Below, piece by piece: positions 1 through 6,131 of a stretch of DNA of 9,219 nt. The stretch lies in contig WGAH01000727.1 in the NCBI GenBank assembly GCA_015489145.1, positions 1-9,219 of the forward strand, in the 5' to 3' direction. Position numbers and translations under genes: made by a program. A model generated the notes under the pieces. That model was not told where the DNA came from. It saw only the letters and a program-made list of their open reading frames with translations, and did not search any database. Positions within the stretch are counted from its first letter, which is position 1, and each line of letters starts with the position of its first letter. This stretch comes from Deltaproteobacteria bacterium. Lineage in GTDB: Bacteria; Myxococcota_A; UBA796; UBA2385.

Positions 1-365
1 GGGCGGCTCGGCCGGCGCCGCCGCCGGCCGAGCCGCCCCCCGAGGGGGCCCCGCGCCTGCCCGGCCTGCCGCCGCCCCGGCGGTCCCCGCGGCGCAGCGC
101 CGGCCGCTTCCGGCTCTCGCCCCAGCGCGCCCCGGCCCGCACCTTCGAGGAGATCCCCCTCGACCCGCCGGCCGAGGAACCCGCGGCGCGGGTGCTCGAG
201 GTCGCGACCCCCGAGGAGCCGGCCGCCCCGGAGCAGCCCGCCGTGGACCGCTCGATCCCCTCGGGCCCCCTCGGCCTCGACGACCTGTTCGGCGTCGCCG
301 ACAGCGGCGGGCGCATGAGCTTCCGGCGGCCGCGCGCCGGCGGCGAGGACGAGAAGGGCGACTGA
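1..365 (+). CDS. C-terminal part of an unrecognised Pro/Ala/Arg-rich protein (5' end outside window)
   Basis: An open frame runs from the window edge (first whole codon at base 3) to a TGA at 363-365, giving about 120 residues. Third codon positions are almost all G or C, as in the other genes here, which supports this frame as coding. The first half is low-complexity Pro/Ala/Arg and probably disordered. An acidic, Glu-rich stretch follows. The last 35 residues look more ordered, with a short conserved-looking segment, PLGLDDLFG, then GRMSFRRPR and an acidic tail. No domain was recognised and no function is proposed. The Pro-rich linker could join an upstream domain that lies outside the window to this C-terminal motif. 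The next gene starts 161 bases downstream on the same strand; no clear terminator or promoter was seen between them. Confidence 0.6.
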   Translation, partial: AARPAPPPAEPPPEGAPRLPGLPPPRRSPRRSAGRFRLSPQRAPARTFEEIPLDPPAEEPAARVLEVATPEEPAAPEQPAVDRSIPSGPLGLDDLFGVADSGGRMSFRRPRAGGEDEKGD

Positions 366-526
366 TCGCTCCCGCTCGTTTTCGCGGTGCGAGGCGGCGA
401 AGGGGGGGGCGGCGTCACCGAGGCGCCACGCTTCGTTCACGTCCTCGTCACCGACGCCGGCGGCCGGGCCGATACCTTGTCGTCGAACCCGTCCGGCTCG
501 TCCGGGCCCGGCTCCAGGAGGTCCCC

Positions 527-1717
527 ATGTCGCACGCCGCCGCGCTCATCGCCCTGCTCGCCGCAAGTCCCGCCCTCGCCGGCGAGGAGACCACCAGCGA
601 CTCCGGGCTCAGCGACGCCGAGACCTCGTATACCGGCGCCCAGATGCTCGAGGGCGAGGTGGACGTCGACTTCGCGGACGTGACCGACGGCGTCTGGGCT
701 GGCGAGAGCCAGACGACCTACGCCTACTTCAGCGGCAACACGCTGTACGCCGGCGCCGAGGACGCGGACGGCAACTCCATCGACGCGATCATCGAGTTCT
801 TCTGGTTCGAGTCGAGCATCGACCGCGGCTCCGACTTCTACGTCGCCGTGATCAAGGCGCGCACCAGCCCGGCCACCGAGAACGGCTGGTACCTCACCAC
901 CGACGACCGCCCGGTGCTCAGCGTCGAGGCCACCACCGACACGAGCACCGAGGCCGGCGCCTTCCGCTGGGACTGGTCGATCCCCTTCGAGAACTACGGC
1001 ATGGACTCCTACGGCGAGGTCACGATGACCACCGCCTACGGGGTCGGCGGCAGCGCCGAGGGCGCGGCGATGTACGCCAAGAAGGTCGAGGAGGACGGCG
1101 CCACCGCCGACGTCGAGGTCCAGAGCAAGGGCTACGTCTCCAGCGAGTACAAGGTGCAGACCCAGTACCAGGTCACGCTGTACCGCTGGAACATGTACGT
1201 CGACGGCAGCCCCGGCGACATGGCCTGGGATTTCTACCTCGACAACCAGGACCGCGACGAGGAGAACGCGTACCACGAGTACTTCCTCGCCATGCAGGTC
1301 GACGAGGGCGAGCCCTTCACGATCAGCAGCCTCGACCTCGGCGCCAACCTCAACGGCTGGTGGTGGTGGGAGGAGACCAGCCTCGGCCTGTCGATCAACG
1401 ACATCACCCTCGCCGCGCCCGCCTACGAGGAGGACGACGACGAGGACGACGGCGGCGAGGACACCGGCTGGGGCGGCGACACCGGCTGGGGCGGCGACAC
1501 GGGCTGGACCGACGACGGCGACGACACGGGCTGGACCGACGACGGCGGCGACGACACCGGCGGCGCCGTGCCCGTCACCACCCTGGACGACGACCCCACC
1601 GCCGACGACGGCGGCGCCTCGATCACGATCTTCTCCTGCTCCAGCGCCCCGGCCTCCAGCCTCGGCCTGGGCTGGCTGGCGCTCCTCGCCCTGGCCGCGC
1701 GCCGCCGCGAGGACTGA
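527..1717 (+). CDS. Exported protein with acidic DTGW-repeat stalk and MYXO-CTERM-like C-terminal anchor
   Basis: This encodes 396 residues. The ATG at 527 follows AGGAGG (516-521) by 5 bases. Residues 1-18 form a short signal peptide without Lys or Arg (cleavage likely after ALA, before GEE). Residues 20 to about 300 form an acidic, Tyr/Trp/Thr-rich, probably beta-rich domain that I do not recognise; it contains four consecutive Trp codons (residues 278-281). Residues 301-346 are an acidic low-complexity stalk with DTGW repeats. The last 27 residues have Cys371, a hydrophobic stretch (LGLGWLALLALAA) and RRRED. This matches the layout of MYXO-CTERM sorting signals, in which the invariant Cys is thought to be processed by a myxosortase and the protein held at the cell surface. 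The start SCSSAP fits that family well. Surface location is inferred; the role of the main domain is unknown. The gene looks monocistronic and faces the TPR gene convergently. Confidence 0.88.
   Translation: MSHAAALIALLAASPALAGEETTSDSGLSDAETSYTGAQMLEGEVDVDFADVTDGVWAGESQTTYAYFSGNTLYAGAEDADGNSIDAIIEFFWFESSIDRGSDFYVAVIKARTSPATENGWYLTTDDRPVLSVEATTDTSTEAGAFRWDWSIPFENYGMDSYGEVTMTTAYGVGGSAEGAAMYAKKVEEDGATADVEVQSKGYVSSEYKVQTQYQVTLYRWNMYVDGSPGDMAWDFYLDNQDRDEENAYHEYFLAMQVDEGEPFTISSLDLGANLNGWWWWEETSLGLSINDITLAAPAYEEDDDEDDGGEDTGWGGDTGWGGDTGWTDDGDDTGWTDDGGDDTGGAVPVTTLDDDPTADDGGASITIFSCSSAPASSLGLGWLALLALAARRRED
1451..1564 (+). repeat. In-frame tandem repeat encoding (G/E)-D-T-G-W units
   Basis: Residues 309-346 of the MYXO-CTERM-like protein consist of five units: GEDTGW, GGDTGW, GGDTGW, TDDGDDTGW and TDDGGDDTGG. 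The first three are 18-base units with near-identical DNA (ggcggcgacaccggctgg type); the last two carry a three-residue insertion. Asp/Gly/Thr-rich stalks just before the C-terminal anchor are common in myxobacterial surface proteins. The repeat may vary in copy number between strains by slippage, and the dense Asp could bind calcium; both points are inference. Confidence 0.85.
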
Positions 1718-1735
1718 TCGCGCCGGGAGGCCGCC

Positions 1736-1757
1736 GCCGGCCGCGCTCGCGGCCGGC
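1736..1757. terminator. GC hairpin between convergent genes, possible bidirectional terminator
   Basis: GCCGGCCGC (1736-1744) pairs perfectly with GCGGCCGGC (1749-1757) around a 4-base loop, gctc. It lies 18 bases after the stop at 1717 and 42 bases beyond the end of the opposite-strand gene at 1800, where a terminator for either would be expected. There is no T-tract on either side, so intrinsic termination is uncertain. GC-rich sequence makes such stems more likely by chance. Confidence 0.4.
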
Positions 1758-1799
1758 CTTCGTGCGTCCGGTCGGCGGTTGGGTGCCGCGCCCGGCCTG

Positions 1800-3383
1800 C
1801 TACTCGCCCTGCCCGGCGCTCGGCGTGAGGCCCAGCGGGCACTCGGGCTTGGCGGTCACCCGGTAGTAGCCGACCTCGTCGGCCCAGTACTCGCCCTCCC
1901 AGGGCCACCAGCGCTGGTTCGGCTTGACGCGGAACTTCCGGGTGACCATCCGGCGGGCCTCCGGCGCCTTGCCGGTGACGCTGGCCCGCTCGTACAGGCG
2001 CGTCTCGAACTGCATCATGTCGAGCTTGGCCATCTCGATGTCGCCGAGCATCCCGTCGAGCTGCGCCTTCATGGCGGCGACCCGGTCGGCGATGCGGCGG
2101 CCCTCCTGCCGGATGATCTCGGCCTTGCGCTCCTCGACCCAGCGGGCGGCCTTCTCGCTGAAGGGGTGGCTGCGGACGTGGGCGAGGCGGCCCAGCTCGT
2201 CGTCGGCGTGATGCACGGCGTTGAGGGAGTCCGCGAAGCGGTCGTCGTGCCGGAAGCGGAAGGTGAACCACTCGGGAAGCTCGCTGGCGGGCGCGTTTTC
2301 GCCCGGGGGCTCCACCGCGAGGGCCATTTGCTCGAACAGGTCCTGGGGGGAGCGCCGCGCCAGGGCGTCGAGGGTGGCCTGCTTGGGCGTGTACAGCTCG
2401 CGGAAGCGGTCGATCTCCTTGCTGGCCTCCGGGAACTTGCACATGAGGAACAGGGCGTAGACCCGCAGCAGGCGCCCCTCGGGGAAGTACTCGTCCTCGA
2501 AGAAGGGCCCGGCGTGGTCGTGGGTGAGGCCCAGCACCCCGTTCATGTCGCTCAGGCGGAAGTGCGCCCAGGCGCGCTCGAACTCGGCTTCGAGCCAGTA
2601 GGGGCTCTCGCGGCGGACCTCGGCGTAGTGCTCGATGGCGCGCGGGTAGTTGCCGGCGGCGTAGTAGGCGCGGGCCAGGTTGAGGTTCACCACGTCGAAG
2701 AAGCGCGCGTCGCGCCCGGCGGCGTGCCCCGCCTTCATCGCGTCCTGCAGGGGGGCGAGGGCCTGCTCGTGGCGGCCCTGCATCGACAGCACGACCCCCT
2801 GGAGGCTCAGGGCCTCGGGGTAGAAGGGGTCGTCCTTGCGGACCATCTTGAGGATGGCGAGGGCCGTGCCGTAGTTGCCGTCGTGGTGGGCCTCCCGGGC
2901 GGCGAGGTAGGCCATGCGGCTGCGGGTGGCCGGGTCGACGTCCAGGCCGACGTTCGTCGCGAAGACGTGCTCGAGCAGCGCCGTGTCGCCCACCTTGTCG
3001 GCCAGCTCGATCGCCTTGGGCGCCACCGAGGAGACGGCCTCGGCGTCGATGGACAGGGCGCGCTCGTAGGCGACCAGCGCCGCGTAGGGCAGGTCGAGCT
3101 CGGCGAGCATCGCGCCGAGGCGCGCGTAGGCCTCGGCGTGGAAGACGGCGTGGTCGGGGTTGTCGATGACCTCGACCAGCAGGTCGGCCACGCGGGTCTT
3201 CTCGCCGCGCTTGAAGGCCGCGTCGATCTCGCCGAAGACCGCCTGCCGCTCCTCGAGGGTGGGGACGTGGACGGCGGGCTCCTCGACGGCGGGCTCGGGC
3301 GCGGGCTTCTTGCGCCGGGCCTGGGCGGGGCCGGCGGGCAGGGCGAGGGCCGCGAGCAGCAGCCACGCGGTGCGGGGGCGCAT
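1800..3383 (-). CDS. Exported TPR-like protein, GltC/NfsC-like partner of the beta-barrel protein
   Basis: This encodes 527 residues, from ATG at 3383 to TAG at 1802-1800. The frame stays open far upstream, but residues from this ATG begin with a typical signal peptide (MRPRTAW, hydrophobic core, cleavage after AQA at residue 22). GGAGG lies 6 bases before it, so this start is chosen. The ATG overlaps the stop of the beta-barrel gene by one base (TGATG), implying translational coupling. Helical repeats resembling TPRs are visible: residues 81-112 (AEAYARLGAML...AYERAL), 160-215, and 233-262 (NLNLARAYYAAGNYPRAIEHY). Residues 405-465 are helical and charged, probably coiled coil. The C-terminus has a Trp-rich block (RWWPWEGEYWADEVGYY, residues 491-507) and one Cys. 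A beta-barrel gene followed directly by a periplasmic TPR gene is the arrangement of gltB-gltC and nfsB-nfsC in Myxococcus. I infer a periplasmic scaffold role; orthology is unproven. Confidence 0.85.
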   Translation of the reverse strand: MRPRTAWLLLAALALPAGPAQARRKKPAPEPAVEEPAVHVPTLEERQAVFGEIDAAFKRGEKTRVADLLVEVIDNPDHAVFHAEAYARLGAMLAELDLPYAALVAYERALSIDAEAVSSVAPKAIELADKVGDTALLEHVFATNVGLDVDPATRSRMAYLAAREAHHDGNYGTALAILKMVRKDDPFYPEALSLQGVVLSMQGRHEQALAPLQDAMKAGHAAGRDARFFDVVNLNLARAYYAAGNYPRAIEHYAEVRRESPYWLEAEFERAWAHFRLSDMNGVLGLTHDHAGPFFEDEYFPEGRLLRVYALFLMCKFPEASKEIDRFRELYTPKQATLDALARRSPQDLFEQMALAVEPPGENAPASELPEWFTFRFRHDDRFADSLNAVHHADDELGRLAHVRSHPFSEKAARWVEERKAEIIRQEGRRIADRVAAMKAQLDGMLGDIEMAKLDMMQFETRLYERASVTGKAPEARRMVTRKFRVKPNQRWWPWEGEYWADEVGYYRVTAKPECPLGLTPSAGQGE

Positions 3384-4063
3384 CAGCGGCCTCCGAGCAT
3401 GAGGCTGTAGCCCACGCTGATCGCGGCGTTCTGCTTGACGTAGAAGGGCTGGCTGTCGGCGGTCTTCACGCGCTTCTGGAGCAGCACGTCGTCGCGGAGC
3501 TGCACGCGGACCGCGTGGCCCTTGTGGTTGAAGACGCGCAGGCCGACGCCGACGCTGCCGGTGGGCGCCAGGGCCAGGGCGTGGTCGGGCATGAAGGCCT
3601 GCTCGGCGGTGAGCCCGAGGCCGGCCAGCCCGTAGACGTCGTGGTGGAAGACCCGCCGGCCCTTCCAGTTCATCTTGGCGTAGATCGGCGACCACTGCAC
3701 GTCGGCCACCGCCGCCCCGAGGAAGCGGTAGGCGTCGGGCACGATGCCGTAGGCCGGGCCCTCGAGGGTGCGCATGGCGGCGTTCTTGAAGCCGTAGCCC
3801 CCGGACAGGGCCAGCTCGACGGCCGTCGACTCGCTGAGGTGCTTCGCCCCGGCGACGGTGAGCAGCGGCGTGTTCGTGAAGGCGTCGAAGGGCATCCAGC
3901 CGGCGTGCACCCCGAGTTCCGTGCGGCCGGCCTTCGGGTAGAGCAGCTTCTGCACGACCTGGATGTCCCGGTCCTTGAGCACGCCCACGTCGATGGTCTC
4001 CTGGGCGTGGGCGGCGGCGGGGATCAGGGCCGCGGCGAGGGCGGCGGAGAGCTTGAGCTTCAT
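3383..4063 (-). CDS. Outer-membrane beta-barrel protein, myxobacterial GltA/GltB/NfsB-like
   Basis: This encodes 226 residues. The signal peptide covers residues 1-20 (MKLKLS, Ala-rich core, AHA before QETID). After a short lead containing VVQKLLYPKAGRTELGVH (residues 36-53), the chain alternates polar and hydrophobic residues with aromatics at strand ends, as in small outer-membrane barrels: GWMPFDAFTNT (55-65), GGYGFKNAAMRTLEGPAYG (88-106), DVQWSPIYAKMNW (121-133), VRVQLRDDVLLQKRVKT (185-201) and a final strand, AAISVGYSLML. The LYPK.GR.E.G motif, the LEGPAYG..PDAYR segment and the QWSPIYAK segment match my memory of the myxobacterial outer-membrane barrel family (TIGR04565-type) that includes the Glt gliding and Nfs spore-coat barrels. 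The start lies 24 bases after the stop of the vWA gene and has only a weak ribosome site (GGTG), so translation probably depends on the upstream gene. Its stop TGA overlaps the ATG of the TPR gene. Confidence 0.88.
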   Translation of the reverse strand: MKLKLSAALAAALIPAAAHAQETIDVGVLKDRDIQVVQKLLYPKAGRTELGVHAGWMPFDAFTNTPLLTVAGAKHLSESTAVELALSGGYGFKNAAMRTLEGPAYGIVPDAYRFLGAAVADVQWSPIYAKMNWKGRRVFHHDVYGLAGLGLTAEQAFMPDHALALAPTGSVGVGLRVFNHKGHAVRVQLRDDVLLQKRVKTADSQPFYVKQNAAISVGYSLMLGGR

Positions 4064-4087
4064 GGAACACCAGCGGGCGCGGAGCGC

Positions 4088-5446
4088 CTAGAAGGGGACC
4101 TCGCGGGGCTTGCCCTCGAGGGGGCGGTAGTAGATGCGGACGTCCTGGTTGTAGTCGGGCACCCAGCTTCCCCAGAAGGCGACGGCGTTGTCGGCCGGGT
4201 CGTAGCTCCAGCCCTCGTCGTAGACCGCGTCGGGCATGCCGGCCTCGCCCTCGACCAGGGCGGCGCGCGGCACCTCCACGTCGTCGATCCACACGCGAAT
4301 CGTCGCCACGTCGGGCACGCTCTGGAGCTGGAAGCTGGTGAGGAGGTTCTTGAGGAGGTCGCCGAGATCGCGGAGGTGCTGGGCGAAGTCGGTGAGCACG
4401 CAGTCGCCGCCCTGGTCCTCGACGATGGGGTTGTAGAAGCCCTTGGTGGCCTGGGCCATGTTGTAGACCCGCTCGACGGACCAGGTGGGGATGCTCGTGG
4501 AGGGGCAGGCGATGTCGCCGGTGTCCGGGTTCCAGTTCGGGCCGATCTCGACGTAGCGGAAGTTGTGGCCGAACTCCTGGATCGGGTCGAGGTAGGCCTC
4601 GGTGGGGTCGGTCTCGCCCTGGGCCATGCGCCGGGAGCTGTCGCCCTCGTCGCTCACCACGACGACGACCACCGTGCTGTCCTCGCGCAGGAAGGTGTCG
4701 GGGTTGGTCGGGACCTCGTCGTCGACCACGAAGGGGGAGAGCGGGTCGTAGCAGGCGTCGGGCGGCTCCCCGACGCTGCGGCACAGGGCCATGAGCGAGG
4801 CTTCCAGCGGCTCCTCGTTGCCGGAGCCGGAGTTGTTCTCCCACTCGCCGAAGCCGCAGATGCAGTCGAGGTACTCCTGCGAGACGGTGTCGCCGGGATC
4901 GTCGCCGCACTCGTAGGAGGGGTCGCTGGGGACGTCGTAGGTTTCCCAGTTGGCCGCCTCGCACAGGGCCTGCTCGAGGAAGGCGTCGGCGACGTCCCCG
5001 TCGCCCTTGGCGATCGGCTCGCCGACGAAGGTGCCGGCCTCGCCCGGGTCGAGGCCGTCGGTGGGGCCGGCGTTCTCCCACTCGGCCGAGGTGGTGGTGA
5101 TCGCGAGGTGGTAGTCGAGGAAGTGGCCGCGGTCCTGCACGTAGGTGACGTAGTTGCTCACCGCGTCGGGAAGCCCGTCGGTGCTGGCGTCGGAGCGGGT
5201 GGTGAGGGACTCGATGAAGGCGTTGAAGTTGAGGGCGAGGGCGGCGGTCTCCTCGGCCATGGAGGGGGAGTTGTCGATGACGAACAGGATGTCGGCCTGG
5301 TCGTTGAAGCTCGCCTGCTCGTAGCCGGCCACGTCGAAGAAGGCGTACTGGTTGCAGCCCGTACCGGCGAGGAGCGCGGCGAGCAGGCCGGCGCGGGCGG
5401 CAGCTCGTCCGAAAGCCGCGCCGCGGGCGGGATTCCTGGCGTCCAT
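4088..5446 (-). CDS. Lipoprotein-like von Willebrand factor A domain protein with intact MIDAS
   Basis: This encodes 452 residues, with AGGAGG (complement of 5451-5456) 4 bases before the ATG. Residues 1-31 have an Arg-rich start, a hydrophobic core (LLAALLAGTG) and Cys31 followed by NQY. This resembles a lipoprotein signal with a non-standard lipobox (Gly rather than Leu at -3). The vWA domain starts at ADILFVIDNSPSMAEE; Asp58, Ser60 and Ser62 form the metal-binding DxSxS motif. A Thr in ITTT (117-119) and Asp266 in VVVVVVSDEGDSS fit the remaining MIDAS positions. Between them lies a long insert (about 125-250) with several Cys (162, 180, 195, 197, 222, 232) that probably form disulfides, consistent with export. 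Residues 375-452 form a separate beta-rich C-terminal module. The first gene of the three-gene operon, it probably binds a protein or surface ligand through a divalent metal ion at the cell envelope. The partner is unknown. Confidence 0.88.
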   Translation of the reverse strand: MDARNPARGAAFGRAAARAGLLAALLAGTGCNQYAFFDVAGYEQASFNDQADILFVIDNSPSMAEETAALALNFNAFIESLTTRSDASTDGLPDAVSNYVTYVQDRGHFLDYHLAITTTSAEWENAGPTDGLDPGEAGTFVGEPIAKGDGDVADAFLEQALCEAANWETYDVPSDPSYECGDDPGDTVSQEYLDCICGFGEWENNSGSGNEEPLEASLMALCRSVGEPPDACYDPLSPFVVDDEVPTNPDTFLREDSTVVVVVVSDEGDSSRRMAQGETDPTEAYLDPIQEFGHNFRYVEIGPNWNPDTGDIACPSTSIPTWSVERVYNMAQATKGFYNPIVEDQGGDCVLTDFAQHLRDLGDLLKNLLTSFQLQSVPDVATIRVWIDDVEVPRAALVEGEAGMPDAVYDEGWSYDPADNAVAFWGSWVPDYNQDVRIYYRPLEGKPREVPF

Positions 5447-5449
5447 GGG

Positions 5450-5462
5450 CCCTCCTGGAGGG
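5450..5462 (-). promoter_or_regulatory. Ribosome binding site of the vWA gene inside a 13-base inverted repeat
   Basis: On the minus strand the sequence reads CCCTCC-A-GGAGGG, so the AGGAGG ribosome site is preceded immediately by its own complement. With a 3-base loop, a 5-bp hairpin could form and partly hide the site, or two transcripts could pair. The ATG follows 4 bases after AGGAGG. The ribosome site itself is clear; a regulatory role for the symmetry is speculative. Confidence 0.45.
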
Positions 5463-5484
5463 AGCTTCCCTGCGAGGCGCGCAC

Positions 5485-5513
5485 AGTGTAGTGGTCCCCC
5501 CGGTCCGTCGCAA
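5485..5513 (-). promoter_or_regulatory. Sigma-70-like promoter of the vWA/beta-barrel/TPR operon
   Basis: Read on the minus strand, TTGCGA (complement of 5508-5513) and TACACT (complement of 5485-5490) are separated by exactly 17 bases. Both boxes match the consensus at four of six positions or better, including the key TA...T of the -10. Transcription would start near 5478, leaving a leader of about 30 bases before the ATG at 5446. In such GC-rich sequence an AT-containing hexamer pair at this spacing and position is notable. Confidence 0.55.
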
Positions 5514-5552
5514 GGCGGCCGCGCGCAAGGTTCCTGTGGAGTCTCCGGGCCG

Positions 5553-5581
5553 TGGACCGGCCGGCGGCGGGGGGATAGGCT
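5553..5581 (+). promoter_or_regulatory. Possible promoter of the PilZ gene
   Basis: TGGACC (5553-5558) and TAGGCT (5576-5581) are 17 bases apart, about 84 bases upstream of the start at 5665. They match the sigma-70 -35 and -10 boxes moderately. This would place back-to-back promoters for the PilZ gene and the vWA operon in the same 218-base gap. The -35 match is weak in a GC-rich background. Confidence 0.3.
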
Positions 5582-5664
5582 CGGGAGGTCCGGGATCGTG
5601 AGGGACGAAACCCGGGCTCAAGGCCGGACGACCGGGGCCGATGGCAGCCGCAGGAGGCCCCCCC

Positions 5665-6021
5665 ATGGTGGACCACGCGATGAGTCAGGACATCTCCGAA
5701 CGCCGCAGCGACAGGCGCCTGCCGATCCGCGTCCTCGTCGAGTACGAGTGCGTGGAGGACTTCCTGGTCGACTTCACGGCCAACATCAGCATCGGCGGCA
5801 TGTTCATCAAGACCGACAAGCCCCTGGCCGTCGGCACGCGCTTCCGGCTGCGCTTCAAGCTGCCCGACGACGACGAGCCCATCGACACCGTGGCCGAGGT
5901 GCGCTGGGTGCTGCCGCCCGAGGAGGCCGGGCCGATGGCGGCCGGCATGGGCATCTGCTTCGAGGACCTTTCCGCCGGCGACCGGAAGAAGGTCGAGAAG
6001 CTGCTGGAGGAATGGGACTGA
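5665..6021 (+). CDS. PilZ-domain protein (Myxococcus paralogous PilZ-like type)
   Basis: This encodes 118 residues. The ATG at 5665 is chosen because AGGAGG (5652-5657) ends 7 bases before it. An in-frame ATG at 5641 would place that site inside the gene, and an ATG at 5680 has no better site. The single domain covers nearly the whole chain. RRSDRR at residues 13-18 provides the RxxxR motif of PilZ domains, and N40-I-S42-I-G-G45 provides the (D/N)xSxxG motif. Both c-di-GMP contact motifs are therefore present. The pattern NISIGGMFIKTDKPLAVGT, then VAEVRW and GMGICFEDL, is that of the TIGR02266 PilZ-like family abundant in Myxococcus, which includes the motility regulator PlpA. Some of that family do not depend on c-di-GMP, so binding is only possible here. 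It is cytoplasmic with no output domain, so it probably acts by protein contact. It is divergent from the vWA operon and 110 bases upstream of the fusion gene. Confidence 0.9.
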   Translation: MVDHAMSQDISERRSDRRLPIRVLVEYECVEDFLVDFTANISIGGMFIKTDKPLAVGTRFRLRFKLPDDDEPIDTVAEVRWVLPPEEAGPMAAGMGICFEDLSAGDRKKVEKLLEEWD

Positions 6022-6073
6022 TCGGCGACCTCCCGCGCGGGTGAGGGAACCCCGCCCGAGCGGCGTTGGTGGG

Positions 6074-6115
6074 GGCGTCGGCGAGCCGGGGGCGCGATTC
6101 CCGGCGGCCGACGCC
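6074..6115 (+). promoter_or_regulatory. Two-part GC hairpin just before the ribosome site of the fusion gene
   Basis: GGCGTCGGC (6074-6082) pairs with GCCGACGCC (6107-6115) in 9 perfect pairs. After a small internal loop (ga opposite g), GCCGGG (6085-6090) pairs with CCCGGC (6100-6105) for 6 more, closing a 9-base loop. The hairpin ends 6 bases before AGGAGG at 6122-6127. It lies between the PilZ and fusion genes. It could be a terminator without T-tract for the PilZ transcript, a leader structure controlling translation of the fusion gene, or chance. Confidence 0.4.
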
Positions 6116-6121
6116 ACCCGC

Positions 6122-6127
6122 AGGAGG
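6122..6127 (+). promoter_or_regulatory. Strong ribosome binding site fixing the fusion gene start at 6132
   Basis: AGGAGG ends 4 bases before the ATG at 6132. The same frame is open upstream to a GTG at 6066, but that longer start would translate through the hairpin and lacks a ribosome site, so 6132 is preferred. Confidence 0.8.
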
Positions 6128-6131
6128 TCCC

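Noticed and set aside
366..526. Promoter or terminator in the gap before the MYXO-CTERM-like gene, including a run of eight G (402-409)
   Set aside because: A GATACC at 471-476 has no acceptable -35 box 16-18 bases upstream, and no hairpin stood out, so neither is called.
1451..1564. CRISPR-like direct repeats
   Set aside because: The units are contiguous, in frame and encode DTGW protein repeats; there are no spacers or cas genes.
1360..1866. Arg/His-rich plus-strand frame overlapping the end of the MYXO-CTERM-like gene
   Set aside because: It is a frame-shifted shadow of the Asp/Gly-rich stalk, with runs of Arg and no domain or ribosome site.
3515..5491. Long plus-strand open frame (658 codons) opposite the vWA and beta-barrel genes, and similar long frames at 1779-3410 (+) and 5685-7577 (-)
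   Set aside because: In very GC-rich DNA antisense frames stay open because stop codons are rare. These are full of Gly, Val, Arg and Ala runs, lack ribosome sites and lie opposite genes with clear domains.
5641..5664. Earlier in-frame ATG for the PilZ gene
   Set aside because: The AGGAGG at 5652-5657 would fall inside the gene, and the added residues (MAAAGGPP) look non-conserved. The ATG at 5665 has ideal spacing.
3384..5666. Minus-strand frame extending upstream of the TPR gene to 5666, which would make one 1288-residue protein
   Set aside because: Upstream of the ATG at 3383 the translation is Arg/Pro/Gly-rich nonsense overlapping the vWA and barrel genes. The real product begins with the signal peptide at 3383.
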